DNA of 64,000 nucleotides from Epinephelus fuscoguttatus (GCF_011397635.1 NC_064753.1:24762322-24826321), one strand, 5' to 3'. Counted from the first letter of the stretch, positions 51,201-64,000 are shown. The notes: generated by a model not told the origin, from the sequence alone. Numbers and translations are program-made.

Positions 51201-54200
51201 CCTAAGACGTGGTAAGATACGATATTCCTCACTATATGAAGTGACTGATAACAAGATCTGTATAATGGGTTGTAAAGAAATTCGTCAGGTTTTTATTTTG
51301 TAGACAATTGATCTGTATTTATAGCGTGATGGGATGACAGCACAATGATGTGTGTGGTATCACTGGAAAGCTCTGCTCCTGCGCTTTCATGTGATATGTG
51401 TGGCATTTCACCCTGCGTGACCCTGCATTTGCGAGTAATCCATCCAAGAGTAATGTGTGTGCAAAGCTGTATGAAAGCTCTGTTATACATAATTTTAGTG
51501 TAACTTTATCATTTTTTTTTTCGCTGTGAAAACGTTGGACTACAAGAGCAAGATTCTGAAAGAGAATTTTAAGTTTAAGTTGAGAGTGCAATAAATACTT
51601 TTGTTGGGAAAAAAAAAAAAGAATTGTGTGAGAGAACTGTGATTTCAATCGTTAGGGAGAAAAAACATGAACCACATTTCAGCGAGAATCGTGCAGCTCT
51701 ACCTTGATGTCAACAGCAAGTTATCCCTTCTACTTCATAGAGATCTTTTCAGCCATGCCATAAACAACATGAAGAAGTGACTCATGTCTAAACATTCATA
51801 GACTGGTGTTGGTTAGTTTCTGAGGGTCTAACCTCCAGGGAACATGATGAGGGCGTTCTGCAGCTTCTGGTCAGCTTTGTGTCTTTCTTTGTTGCTTTCT
51901 TCAGGATCCATATCTTCCTGCTGACTGAGGTGGAAATGGCAAAGGGCAGTGGAGAATGCAAAGTTTGGCAGCTGTGACAGATTTCTGTGCTCCTGAAACA
52001 CCAAAACAAACCATTTCTCTATCAGTTAACAGTGATGCGCACACACACACACACACACACACAAACACAGGTATGAGAATCTGCACATAAATGTCACACT
52101 TTACCTCCCAGTCCTGATATAACTGCAGGAGAGACCGGTACTCTCTGGAGCGCAGAGCCAGGTAATCAATGAGCAGGAGCATGCAAAGTGGGTCAGAGTC
52201 TGGGTCCAGGCTAATGAAAGAGCGGCACACAAGACCAGAGGCAAATGATCACAAACAAGGCCTGCTGACCAAATGTCTGAATCCAGGTACGATTAAAAGT
52301 CTCATCCCATGTTCCAGGGCGGAACATTAAGTGCGACTTGTAGGAGACACTGTTCTATCCTCAAAGGCACTGTTGGTCACAGCAATCAATCAGTTTAATT
52401 TCAAATGTCCCCACTTCAGGGTGAAACACATTAGACATCGGAAACCAGACAGCCTAAAAATCCCCCTTCTATTTGCTTTCCGGGCAAATTTTGAAGGTTG
52501 GGCAGCAGGACGACTGAGGTAACCATGGAGTGGCTTTGCTGTGCACAAATTGCTATTGACAACGTTAGTGAAATAAGTTAATTCTGATTTCCTTTAAAAT
52601 CCACCACAATGTTTTTAATTCTATCTGAACCTGCATGATATCTAATATAGTAGTTTGAGTTTGAAAACAAGGGAATACAAATATTATGGGGTTTTTTTCT
52701 CTCTAGAAATGGCAACGTTAATCTCATCATATATGTTATGTCACTCTTCAAACTGATCTTGAACTGTTATTAATCATGTTGCCATTTTAAGCTGACAGTG
52801 ATTTACTCACAGCTGGTTAGAGAGGAACAGCTGTCAACTTTTATTCCCACACTGCTGCTTTGCAAAAACACCAGAACATAGCTGTCATTAAGTAAGGAAG
52901 TCAGAGTTTGATGAAAATCACAGATAAGCATTGACCATTATGTGGTTAGGTTGTAAAGCTCAAGCTATGGCAGACTGATGGCTGCAGTGCCTGGGAACAG
53001 CTTTCTTTAGTATGTACAAAGCCTTGTAAGTGGTCTCTGTACCAGCATGACATGGGAGGTTCTATGTTATGTAATGAGATGTTAAAATTTACATTGTTTT
53101 GGGATTTTATAACATATAAATGTAAATTATATCATCTTAAATTAGCTTGTATTCCACCATCTATCAATTACAGTTAAATAAATGGGAAAAGCATTGAAAT
53201 ATCTTTAAAAAGCATCTTATCAGCAATAAAACAGCACATTCTGAAGGAGACACATTTTCGAATCATTTCCACTTCATACATTATTTTGAGGGGACATCTT
53301 TTATCAGTCACTTGCAAAACATAAAAAATTAAACATATCACCACAAAATATTACTTTTGGACTTTCCCCTGTGCCCAAACAAGGGAAAGTCCAAAAGTCA
53401 GAATACTAATTTATTAATTGAGCTAACACTCTCTGAGGACTGTGATCCAAGTCTGGTGATTGCTGTTGGTGGCTACTTTATTTAGGAAATTAAAAGTTCT
53501 TTTTCATTATCTTGCATGCGATCATATGTTACGATTCCATGTGATGTCAAATGACAAACACAACAGAGAAAGAAAGAGCCCCTAAACTTCCATCTTCCTT
53601 AGGAACAGAGTGCTGGTCAGAGATAATGGCAACAGAGTAGATGAGTTAGCAATTGAGGCACCAGGGGACAGACGCATCAAGCTCTGTGTAGATTCATGTC
53701 TACAACTGTGTGCACGCACAAAGACAGATAAATGTATACGCATTCTTTTCAGATCTCAAGTTGTGTGCACACCTGATTCTGTTTGATGAACCCCAATCGT
53801 TGTGGTGCTGGGCGTACGTGCACAAGCTTCATTTCCACACCCACATTTCGCCATAAATGGATGTAGAAACACCCTTAAACATGTGTTTGCATATCGATAC
53901 TTAAACGGCTCCACCATTCATTAGACCTGGCTGTCGATGAGAAATATGGTAAAGAGGGTGCAATTTCAAAGGCTGTGGTGCACTGGAGAGGTTCAGGAGC
54001 GGTTGTCATTATGCAAAGCTGTGGCGATTTGTTATGTCCTTACCACGAATTCATCACATTTCTGAAAACCATTATTGCGGCACAATCTCAGTCATTAGCA
54101 CTACTAAACGTCAGAGGGATTATCAATGATTCTTTCATAGTTCTTGAAACCAACTTAACAAAGTTCTTCACAGAATAAAAATCAAATGATCACTAACAGG

Positions 54201-54781
54201 GAAATTAAATTAAGAATGCTGTGCAGCCTGCAAAAAAATAACACAATCAGTGAAACTGGTGAACAACCTAACAACAGCGTTTTCTGTCTCTCAACTTAGC
54301 TAAAACCCTGAGTATGAGTGGTCTGAAGAGTGTGTGACATGTGCACATTTTCACTGCACAATCTGTCTCTATAAATACCAGTTAATGTGTGGGAAAAGGT
54401 GTATGCATGGTTTTTTGTGTAAACACTGTATATGCGTCTGGCCCCTGGGAGGTAATGTAACTAAGGTAAAAGCTATGTTATTGGTTAACCTTTAAATGGA
54501 GAAGCAGGTGGGTTTTACTGTATAGATTTTACTGCCTCCCTTTAACGCTATAACTAGCCTTTCCGAGTGCTCAAGGTTTTTCCCTGTGTACCTCAGGATC
54601 AGTTTGCAGTACTCCAAAGCAGTCCGTGGGCATCCTCTCTTCTCCAGGAACATCATGTGCTTGTAAAGAGCCAGATAAAAGGCCCTGCAAACAGAGATGA
54701 TGAAACTGAATTGCAGAGTCCTTCCAAAACAAGTTACAAAGACTTAATAATAATCTATATAATCTATAGCTATCTTTAATC

Positions 54782-54823
<42 letters not shown>

Positions 54824-57800
54824 TATGGGGTCCCACAGATGTCTCACATTAGAAAAAGTAGAAGAAGAAAAACAAGAGGGAAAAGAAAAGACCAACCTGT
54901 TCTCTGGTCGCAGATAATCAAGTCTGCTGGTACCCGAGGTCAAACTAAATAAAGGGTGACAGGCGCACTCGAAGCTGTACAAAGCCCTCTCTGTAAGAAA
55001 AAAACCCCAAAAAATCATAGTTTATATAAAAATTATATAAATTTTTTTGTCATACACACTGTAGCTTCAGCAAACTGGACATGGCACAAACAGTTAGCAG
55101 TTATATGCTTCTCACAGTCACCTCACCAGCAGGGCTTTGCATCCAAAGACAAGAAGTGAAAATCAATGTGTTACTTCTTGTGTTAAAGTTCAACAGATGT
55201 CATGTTAAATTAAATTGAATTACCAGGGGAAGAAGACAAATGGCATTGTTAAATTATACATCTCGTCTTCTACATAAACACAATTTCAGCTTTCCAGTCC
55301 AGGACAGGGTCTGTGCTAATAAATCCAGTATTGTGCTCTGCCTGGCGCTTTTTATGATGGTTGTTTTGTTAGTTTATATCTTACAAAAGCACACTGACGC
55401 TGAGCGCCAAAGTCCCCAAAATTTCTGGGCTTAATATTCTGACAAAAACTAAGAAAGCATCAGTGTTTGACCACAGCACTTCTATCAACAGTGTGAGTCA
55501 TTCTAATAAGTTAACACTATGCTCCAGGGATGGGTATCATTAAGGTTCTAACAGTACTACCACTCTTACCGATACTCCTAATAATTACAATACTTAAATG
55601 GTTCTCTTAAAAAGGAAACTAATTAAAAACAGAATTAACACTGCTTTATTTTTTCTTTGTATGTGTGCACTCCGTTTAAATCAAAAATCTGTGCCAGCAT
55701 TGTTTAGATCAAATCATTGTTATAGACTCTATAATGTGATGATGAATGAAATCTAAACAATGTAAATACACAACTATTTACTGCAAAGAAAATACAGAGG
55801 TGGAGCAACAAGATCAACATGTTTGCCTACTCAGGCAGAAATCAGGACCTCTCCTGGCTCATAGTGTTCTCTGCAATCGAAAGACCCCTAACGTACCTGA
55901 AGTGGAGGGGTAACTAGAGATGGACTAGGAGCTAGGTGGTTAAAAATGGTGCATTACTTAGCAATGAGCATTGTCTGCATTACTTCTAGTGAAGTGTAAC
56001 CAGACTGAGAGCAGGGTCTCTCTATGTGTGAGGGTGTGCGAGGAGAGACGCAGAGCTGCCCTGCTTTTTTTTTTTTTTTTTTTTTGCTTTTTAACAGCTT
56101 CTGCTTAATGCTCTTTGGTACATAATTGATATGATTTACAGAATAATCCTCACCAATAAGGTCCCTGGCCATCTCCTGATCCTCCTGTATGCGGCAGACA
56201 TCTGAGAGCTGCAGTAAGGAATCAATGTGGTAGGGGTTCAGCTGTAGCAATGCCTGGGGAGAAAAAGAAAAGAGACAATGGTGAAACTGTAAGAGATGGA
56301 CAGAGATATGAGATGGACATGCTTTCAATAGAAGAAGTTGGATCACAAGACAAGGGTCAAAAGGTAATAGAAATGCATGTAGTTATGCTATTTCTGTAGA
56401 TCTGCCAGTATGGCTACAGGCCGGCAGGCAAACTGCCACTGGCCTGGGTTTTTACTGTGTTATAATGCAGGGTAACTACAAAACCTAACATCTAAACTTC
56501 ACTTCACTAAAGATTCAGGAAGCAGACTTTTAAGCTCGTTTAATGAATGTCTGTTCTGTTGTTTTTTTGCTCAATGGGACTGAACACTTACACTTATGCA
56601 TCCTTGGCAACATCAACACTGAGGCTGACCGATTTAAAACATCAGTACATCACAATCAAACTCACTGACACCAAAGTGCACAGCAGAGATTAACTCTTTT
56701 ACCACAATGTTGTTGGGATCCATGGACTCAACGGCATCCAGGAACTTGAACTGTACTTGTTGGTAGTCCCGACTGTGCTCAAAGGTGAAGTACTGAAGGC
56801 CATCCTTTGACTGCAGTAAGGTCATTGAGATTCCTGTGGAGACATCAGAGTTAAGAACAACACCACATAAAGAAAGGCTCTACAGGGTGGTGAATGGTGA
56901 GGACACACTTAAGTCACTGTAGCAGATGACTAATGTATGTAAGCTTGGCTGTGCCGCTTCACAACCATTGTGTTTATCTGCTGTTCAACATTATTTTTAA
57001 AAGAACATTATTACGTCATTATTATAAATAAAAAACAAACATGACTTACTGAGCATTTTTGTGTCTACCCACATTTTCTGACTGTGCTAAAACAACTGTT
57101 AGTCACAGCATATCACTGTCAAACAACAAATCACTGCGAGCTTTTAAACAAGATGGAAGACATTCTAGATTTGTGATATAACATTGTTATAATAATATGG
57201 AGGCGTTACAAGTCACAGTCTGAATCTCTGATTATGTTGTTGCCTCTGGAGCATTCTGTTGATGTATGTGATCTTGGTAATAATGCCATGCTGTCATACT
57301 TTTATGTAGGGGGATAAAAGAGTAGTCATCCTGTATTGTTCTCATTGCTGCTCCGATGATTATGCTCGTCTATTGACGCAGTGCTGCTGAGCCTGTGTTA
57401 CTCTGACTATTGTTATTTCATGTTTGTCTTTATAGTGCACTCTATACTGCTAAACCAAATGCCTTCTGGGGGAAAAAATGAAGTTGAAAGTTGAATGAGT
57501 CAACAAATGTACTAAACAAAGTACCATGTGTACTAATAAGGTTGGGTTTCTCACTTTAACAGCAGTAAAAGTAGATGTTTGTGAGAAAAATCTAATCCAA
57601 GAGCATGATCAGACAGGTTACATAATGCATCAATGGTGACTTTCAATGTGAACACAACGAGGCAGTCTCTATGATGACGTCAATATAACAAAAGAAACAT
57701 TCAGCCTAAGTCTATATTGAAGAATATGTTGTGCTATTAATGCAGCATTTACACCAGATCAGGTGTTGTGGCGAAAAAGCAATTTTTCCCATTCTTATAA

Positions 57801-58382
57801 ACACGGGCAGTGGGAAGGGGTGGCAGACACAGCTGAAGAAAAGTTGAAACAGATTCAGCTTTTGGAGAAACGCAACCCACATTTTTAAACAACATATATC
57901 CAGAAAAAAACAGGAGTTTTGTGGCATTTAAGCACTTAATATCATATATTTTCTATCTAATTAAATGTATTTTTCTACTGTTTTGTGCAACAGCTCATTT
58001 CAACCACGAGAAGAGTCATTAAAATTGGCAAACAGTCGATTTTCAGTTTGAAATGATACATCTAAAAAAGTAAATTCAGACGACAGAATAGAAATGTCTA
58101 CCTGGGCGGCTGAAGCGAGGCCAGCTGTCCTTAGGACTGGTCATCCAGGTGCTACGGTGAAACTGTCTGTTTCTCTGTCGAGGTCTGTCAAAAAAAAAAA
58201 AAGAAAAAGAAAAAGAAAAACGGAAAAATGAGCACAAGAATATACTGTAAACGTGCAGACATTTAAATCTAAACAATCTTACAATAGTATGCACTTTTCT
58301 TTTTACCTCTGATCCCCCTGAACAGCTCGAGCCCCAAAATATCTCTTCAGCTCCGTCTCTGGGTTGAGGTTCCTAAGAAATT

Positions 58383-58420
<38 letters not shown>

Positions 58421-59073
58421 CAAAAACAAAAACATTTAGATCTTGACAGATTAAATGGCAATGTGGGCCAGCTGAGGAAACACATTTCAAGGTAAAAATA
58501 GGGGCTGTTTGATTTAGACATTTTAGACGTGTGGGTCCGTGGGTGCTCTAGACTTTACAACACAAATGCAAAACAAAACCCCCAAGGCATAATTTTGATA
58601 TTATTTTTTGCCATTTTCAAGACGTAACAAAGACAAGTTGACTGGCAACCATACTGAGCAAATGGAGGGCAAAATTAAGTAAGTAATCATGCCAGTGAGA
58701 CACCTGATCCAAGCCTCACAGTGTGATAGTGTACAAAATGTTTTTGCTTGTTTTGAGGCAAGCAAAGTCAACCTTAAACAAACAACAACTTTTTAGTGTT
58801 TTCTTTTTTTAAACATAGTATTATATTATGGACACTTCATTAATGACGTAATGTCTGCGCAGTGTTTGCACACGTAATGTTGGGCCATTGATCTTAACTA
58901 CAGGGGAGCAAACTTGCTTGCTCGGTATCCGAACGCTTGCATCAGTGAAAACAGCTGCCCACATGACTACACATACTTTGCTATCAGCACAGGTAATTTG
59001 CCTTTGACTAATTAAATTGGTCACTGGTTGTGTGGCAGGATGTGCAACATTTTTAAACAATATGGGTGATATG

Positions 59074-59104
<31 letters not shown>

Positions 59105-62100
59105 ACTTGCAGGTTGTTGTATTTGATTTTTCATTAGTGTTGTGGAGCACTTTCTGTTAAAATGTCTGTCTCTTATTTCATTGTATTTTTGTTGTGGTTG
59201 GACTTGTCTGACAGTTGCTACAAAAAAGAGAGTTTCTGAAAGGATAATTAAACAAACTATGTTTTAACCTTTTGCAATTACAGCGTATCTCTTAAGCTAG
59301 ACAGTCTCAGAACAGTTTGCTTTTCTTGTGTGAGCAAAGCGCCACCACATGGTGGCAATAAGGAATCACAGAAATGTACATTGTACAGTAGTAGGTGAAG
59401 CCACTGAACTGACCATTGACTCAAGTGAAATCAGCTGTGCATTGGTCATGAGGCATTTTTGTATCACTACTCCAACACACATATTCATGTATAATTGTGC
59501 TTATTTTTAACTATGTGATAGATTTAATTTATTTACCACAAATATATGGTAATAATACAGCACACTAGAAAACAGAGAATTGTGTGGATGTAGATGTACA
59601 GATAAACATTGTGCCACATGGCAAGTCAAGTGTGAGTGGTGGAAAAAATGATATGTGATCTGAATCTATCTACTTTGTCTACATGAGAGATGTTGGTCTC
59701 CTTACCTGTGCTCAACTTGTAGCACAGATTTCCTGTCGAAACCTCCGCAATCCTCGGTTTGTAAACTCAGACCATTGGAGTGCTCCAGGTTCTCCAGCAG
59801 TAAATCAATGTTATCGTCTGGTGCAGCCTCCTGAAAATCATTTTAAAAAGACAACCTTTAATTGTTTTTTTAGTGCAATTAATTTAATTCCATTATATCA
59901 ATATTAAAAATATTATTAAAGTGAGTCATTGATAATTCAAACAATATAGCATAGGTTATCACATATTGTATGTAATGTCCTACCATAAGAGATATTGAAT
60001 CCCTTCTCAACAAATGTACCTGTCCATTTTCTGATGTCACTTTTGTCTTCTTCTTTTTCTTCTTCTTTTTAACTCTGTCTCCGGACAAAGACTGTTCAAA
60101 AAGAGAGACATGGCAGTTTAATATATACAATGATTTACATTTAGATCAGAAGAATTTTTAAGTCCAATCAGAGGATCACAGAGAGACATAATTCTCACAT
60201 TGCTTCAAATTTACCTTAGTAGACGCTTCCTCTTGCTTTTGAGCTGGTTTCTTGGTGTCTCTGTTATCATTCTTTCCTGTGCCACTTGTTTTATTTCCAT
60301 CTGGTTTCTCTGCCTCTTCATCAGCTGAGATCTGCTCTGCATCATTGTCTGCATCACCTATCTGGTAAAAATGTGACATTGGAAAGAGAGCATGTTGGGT
60401 AAACAGAGCTAAAAGTGAGTTAAAACCCCACAGCTAAATGCAACACTGCAAAAAGCTTTGTCCAACATTGAGACATCAACTCCATAGACAAGATCTGCGC
60501 ATCCAGGATAACAACATAAACGATATACAAACTCAATGTTGTGAACAATAGCTTGTGGATGGCTTGTGGTGTGAATAAAAAGGAATGTAAGGTTCAGATT
60601 TAAGGTATTTTAGCTGGCTGGTGTAAACAGCTCACTGTAAGCTTCCTGTCGTGACAAATAATACAACTTAGAATGCTGGTGACACTGTGTCATAGAATCA
60701 GAACCAGCTTTAATGGCCAATTATGTGTGCACATGCAAGAAATTTGACGTGTTATTTTAAAGTGTTAATGGTGCTCGAATAAATATAGAATAATAATTGA
60801 TGTTATTATCATAATATCAACTATTCATTTTAACCGTAACAACTGAAAAATGTATTTAACACAAAGTTAAAAATAATGTATGCATTCATTCAGTCATGCA
60901 CTAACGGATGAAGTTAAAGCAAAATTAATCTTAGCTTGACACTGATCTACAGTGTATCTTTGCTTCATAACACAAAACTAATCTAATTTAATCACTGCTT
61001 AAATAAACTGTCTGAGTTTCTTTTTATGGTCACAAATTTTAGAAACTTTACCCTCTCTTGACATGTGTAAAAGTATTTTAAAATCAGTCTTTACAGAAAA
61101 ACTGTTATTGCTTATAACAGGTGTCATCATTTGCCATGATTCTTCTTAGCCCCCGATTCCTTTATGAGTTGTATCTGTTGTCGTGATGATATGTATTTTT
61201 TCACGTCATCTGTCCCTGTTTGCACTTGTGCTGGAAACTTATAAGTGTGCTGCCCATCTTGACCTGCACTCTTTCCTTTAATTAACCTCTCTGGTTAATT
61301 AAAGGATAAATAAATGATCTATCAATTTATACCTCTATCTCTCTGTCTATCTGCCAAAACATTAAAACCACTGACAGGTGAAGGTGATCATTCTGTTACA
61401 ATGCAATGTTCTGCAGGGAAACTTTGGGTCCTTAAATTCATGTAGATGCCACTTGGCATGCTCCACCAACTCGAACACCACTGCAGACCAAGTGCCCCCG
61501 CCCTAATGGTAGTTGCCCCCCTAGCAGGAGAGTGTGTCATGCTACACTGCAAAAACTGTTCAGGAATGGCCCAAAGAATGTGACAAAGATCTCAAGATGT
61601 TAACCTGGCCTCCAAATCACCCAGATTCCAATCTGATCCAGCATTCATGGTATGTGCTGGTACCCCAGAGATACTGCGATTCCAAAGTGGGTCCTCCTTG
61701 GATTGGACTTGGCTCTGACACAGGACCTCTGAGGGATGTCCTGTGGTGTCTGGCACTGGAGCGCTGATGATGGTTTCTTTTGAGTCCTGTGGGTGGGGAG
61801 GTTTGCTATCGGCACTTGCTACAAAGACATGGTCAGATTGGGAATTGAGAGGCCAGGTCGACACCTTGAGGTCTTTGTCATGTTTCTTGGGCCATTCCTG
61901 AGCAGTTTTTGTGATGGTGGTGTGGCATGGTGCATTGTCCTGCTGAAGGGGGGCACTGCCATTGGGAGGGCTGGTGCCATGAGGGGGTGTACTTGGTCTG
62001 TAACGTGTTTGGGTGGTTGGAGCATGTAATGGCATCCACGTGAATGCCAGGACCTACAGTTTCCCTGATGAACACTGCAATGTAACGAGATGATCAACAT

Positions 62101-62902
62101 TATTCACTTCACCTGTCAGTGGATTTAATGTTGGGGCTGATCAGTGTTTATTTATCACAATAACTCAATGTACTTTCAGTCCAACTTAATATCATCTCAA
62201 AATCAATTTGACTCAAGTTTTAAAAATTAAATCTGATCAAAACTAATGCAAAATCGTCCTTACCAGAAATAAAGAAAGAAAGACAAGAGAGGTAAGTTAC
62301 ATCCTGTGCTGATTTTTAGCTATGTGTTTCTTTGCATGTCACTCTGAATACAATTTAAAGGCTAATAAACATTGTGTTGTTTAGTAAACTGAACCTTATT
62401 TGTCAGTGTTTTCTCAAGGTTGACTACTTCCCAGTGATTTTCTAATGTGACAGACAGTTTGCTGCTAACTTGGACCTTTATATAATGTGTTTAAGTTTAA
62501 CAGTTAGCTTCAGATAAGCGGAGATATCAGCTAACTTAATGTTAACGTCACACGGCTAGCTTGAGTTAGCAAAGTTTGTCAACAGAGAGCTAGCTGTAAA
62601 CGTATGTCAGGAAGAAACACAAAACAGCGTTATGTTTAAAGTAACATGTAGCTAGTTGGGGAATCACACCGTCACCTTACCAATTCATAAATGTTGCTGA
62701 CGTTTTTCTGAGCCTTGTTTTTCTTTGCCTTTCGGCTGCTGGCTTTGCTGTGAGACGGGGGAGACACGTTAGCCGTGTCTGGCTGCTCCTCCTCATCCGC
62801 AGCCTGCTCCTCCGGGCTGTCACCCAAAGTTAGATCCCCGAGGTCCAGGGCCTCCTGACCCCGCTGTTTCCCTCTGAGCCGTCGCAGAGCCCGGGTAGAC
62901 AT
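42283..62902 (-). CDS. tcf25: Transcription factor 25 / NULP1 (ribosome quality control factor, Rqc1 homolog)
   Basis: TCF25 acts with LTN1 and NEMF on 60S subunits carrying stalled peptides, and was first described as a nuclear repressor. Eighteen coding exons join in phase: 62681-62902, 60215-60361, 60020-60091, 59706-59830, 58307-58372, 58102-58184, 56703-56833, 56154-56253, 54897-54990, 54592-54684, 52105-52210, 51833-51992, 50300-50387, 48868-49026, 48691-48781, 47181-47260, 46997-47072 and 42283-42450, giving 686 aa (human about 676). It starts [17 protein letters not shown]. An acidic, low-complexity N-third includes eight Lys at about 131-138. [11 protein letters not shown] (192-202) opens the conserved TCF25 domain, an alpha-helical repeat region running to about 630. 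The end is acidic, ...DDEEWD, as in human. The last intron is 4.5 kb. In-frame codons upstream of the start do not resemble the family. Confidence 0.96.
50024..50057. repeat. (ACACA)n pentanucleotide microsatellite
   Basis: About six to seven CAACA units in a tcf25 intron. Confidence 0.95.
52040..52063. repeat. (AC)n microsatellite upstream of tcf25 exon 12
   Basis: (TG)n on the sense strand, about 47 nt upstream of the acceptor of exon 51833-51992. Confidence 0.92.
52211..54591. other. tcf25 intron 10
   Basis: AT-rich and with no recognised gene. It contains a 16-bp-arm inverted repeat (53353-53398). Around 53.7-54.2 kb there is repeat-like sequence whose family was not identified. Confidence 0.5.
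53353..53398. repeat. Perfect inverted repeat (16-bp arms, 14-nt loop)
   Basis: ACTTTTGGACTTTCCC at 53353-53368 is matched exactly in reverse at 53383-53398. It lies in tcf25 intron 10 and would form a strong hairpin in RNA of either strand. Confidence 0.93.
54784..54823. repeat. (TAA)n microsatellite
   Basis: About 13 ATA/TAA units between tcf25 exons 9 and 10. Confidence 0.95.
58384..58415. repeat. (AC)n microsatellite next to the tcf25 exon 5 acceptor
   Basis: 16 AC units; the sense strand is (TG)n ending 11 nt before the exon. Confidence 0.95.
59078..59103. repeat. (GT)n microsatellite
   Basis: About 13 GT units in tcf25 intron 4; the sense strand is (AC)n. Confidence 0.95.
61275..61305. 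repeat. Perfect hairpin (13-bp arms, 5-nt loop)
   Basis: CCTTTAATTAACC, then TCTCT, then GGTTAATTAAAGG. It lies about 40 bp outside the Tc1-like fragment. Confidence 0.95.
61345..62145. mobile_element. Tc1-like transposon fragments joined head to head in opposite orientation
   Basis: Both outer ends start with the same terminal stretch (AACATTAAAACCACTGACAG on the left, its diverged inverse on the right), followed by the same internal order. The left piece (to about 61660) reads on the plus strand and the right piece on the minus strand. The minus-strand piece has [10 protein letters not shown] and [16 protein letters not shown], which match the catalytic core of Tc1-like DDE transposases. 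The plus-strand piece has [16 protein letters not shown], a decayed form of the same region. Both are truncated and broken. Confidence 0.7.
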
Positions 62903-63268
62903 TGTCCACTGCTCATGGGACACATACACGTCAATATTTGTGATAAAAGTAGTGTTTAGTCGGTGACAGACACAGCAGACCAATGAAAAGAGGGGTCAAT
63001 TCCATTGGTTTCTTTTTCTTGTTCTTCCAAATGTTTCAACGGCTCTGGGTGCGTCACTGCCCTCTGCAGGAGGGATGGAGAATCGCATCGATAACCAATC
63101 AACAGATGGAGTGTATTTTTTTCTTCTTTCATTTCTACAGCTTTCAATCACATCGATCAGCATCACTTCTCTGAGGCAAAATATTAAATAAGATAATTAG
63201 ATAACAATAAACGGACATTATGCAATATCAGAGCAGCAGAAGTCAAATGATACATGAAGTTAACAAAT
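62903..63268. promoter_or_regulatory. tcf25 5' flank / promoter area
   Basis: Sequence upstream of the tcf25 start codon. No TATA box or TCTCGCGAGA motif was seen, and the transcription start is not defined. No divergent gene was recognised on the plus strand. Confidence 0.35.
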
Positions 63269-63269
63269 G

Positions 63270-63716
63270 GAGGAAGACAGCCTACTCATAGTTATCCTGG
63301 CCGCCTGTATCCTGTTTTAGCGTCTCTGCACTGGCTCCCTGTAAAATCCAGAATTGAATTTAAAATCCATCTCCTACATTACAAAGCTCTAAATGGTCAG
63401 GCTCCGTCATATCTTAGTGAGCTCATAGTGCCCTATAATCCCACCAGAACTCTGCGCTCTGAGAATGCAGGGTTACTTGGGGTCCCTAAAGTCTCCAAAA
63501 GTAGATCAGGAGCCAGAGCCTTCAGCTATCAGGCTCCTCTCCTGTGGAATCATCTTCCTGTTACGGTCCGGGAGGCAGACACCGTCCCCACATTTAAGAC
63601 TAGACTTAAGACTTTCCTCTTTGATAAAGCTTATAATTAGGGCTGGCTCAGGCTTGCCTTGTACCAGCCCCTAGTTAGGCCTAGTCTGCCGGAGGACCCC
63701 CCATAATACACCGGGC

Positions 63717-63764
<48 letters not shown>

Positions 63765-64000
63765 ATGTCCTGTTACTGCATCTTGCTCGGCCATACTGCA
63801 TGTCACTAACTCGGCTTCTTCTCCGGAGCCTTTGTGCTCCACTGTCTGGCAGGTTAACTTGTATCACAGCGGTGCCTGGACAGCGTGACGTGCGTGGTTG
63901 TGCTGCTGCCGTGGTCCTGCCAGATGCCTCCTGCTGCATTAGTCATACTTCTACTGTTATTATACACATATGATTATTGTCACATACATATACCATCATA
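63270..64000 (+). mobile_element. L2-like LINE, 3' end (continues to window edge)
   Basis: Frame 63254-63640 gives ASLHWLPVKSRIEFKIHLLH, then YLSELIVPYNPTRTLRSENA, then APLLWNHLPVTVREADTVPT and ends TFLFDKAYN. This is the characteristic C-terminal tail of fish L2-clade reverse-transcriptase proteins, and it is intact over about 120 codons. The LINE 3' UTR follows with a (CT)n tract at 63720-63762 and runs to the edge. The 5' truncation point is near 63270. Confidence 0.82.
63720..63762. repeat. (CT)n tract in the LINE 3' UTR
   Basis: About 20 uninterrupted CT units; this position is typical for the family. Confidence 0.93.

Larger units (their letters stand above)
60362..62680. other. tcf25 intron 1
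   Basis: 2.3 kb holding a perfect hairpin (61275-61305) and a Tc1-like inverted pair (61345-62145). Nothing else was recognised. Confidence 0.55.

Noticed and set aside
50831-51670. TTAACCCTATGGGCCC start suggesting a piggyBac-type MITE
   Set aside because: No matching inverted end next to TTAA was found on the other side, so the resemblance may be chance.

Overview
The window is teleost nuclear DNA, most likely from a spiny-rayed (percomorph) fish. The evidence is split genes with GT/AG introns, an AT-rich background, dense CA/TA microsatellites and many fish-type transposon relics: L2-like and RTE/Rex-like LINEs, a Penelope-like element with a GIY-YIG domain, Tc1-like ends, MITEs and a tRNA-derived SINE. 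No prokaryotic, viral or organellar gene was seen.

Four protein-coding genes were recognised, all on the minus strand. From right to left they are tcf25 (18 coding exons, 42283-62902, 686 aa), mc1r (one exon, 30711-31688, 325 aa), def8 (11 coding exons, 9499-19428, 442 aa, plus an inferred 5' UTR exon near 20.4 kb) and the 5' two-fifths or so of afg3l1 (9 coding exons, 71-4997, running off the left edge). Every junction was placed by hand from splice dinucleotides, matching codon phase and agreement with the family. The order TCF25-MC1R-DEF8-AFG3L1 and the shared orientation match human 16q24.3, but no TUBB3 was seen between mc1r and def8. The genes are neighbours rather than a pathway: ribosome quality control (TCF25), pigment-cell melanocortin signalling (MC1R), lysosome positioning (DEF8) and mitochondrial inner-membrane proteolysis (AFG3L1).

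The intergenic intervals are 5.1-9.5 kb (a degenerate inverted-end repeat holding a nested LINE tail with a perfect 13-bp target duplication), 20.6-30.7 kb (duplicated tRNA-like repeats, an 81-bp tandem repeat, microsatellites, otherwise featureless) and 31.7-42.3 kb (the most transposon-rich part). That last interval holds a fold-back Penelope-like element around a 45-bp perfect palindrome, a LINE split by an LTR-like insert, and an L2 relic split by a MITE. The right edge (63.27-64.0 kb) is the 3' part of another L2-like LINE.

No new multi-gene system was found. The observations most worth a second look are (TG)n tracts, in sense orientation, close to five 3' splice sites (one abuts the AG of def8 exon 10), hammerhead-ribozyme-like cores in two fold-back elements, and the nested insertion history. 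All family calls come from reading the sequence; no database search was run.
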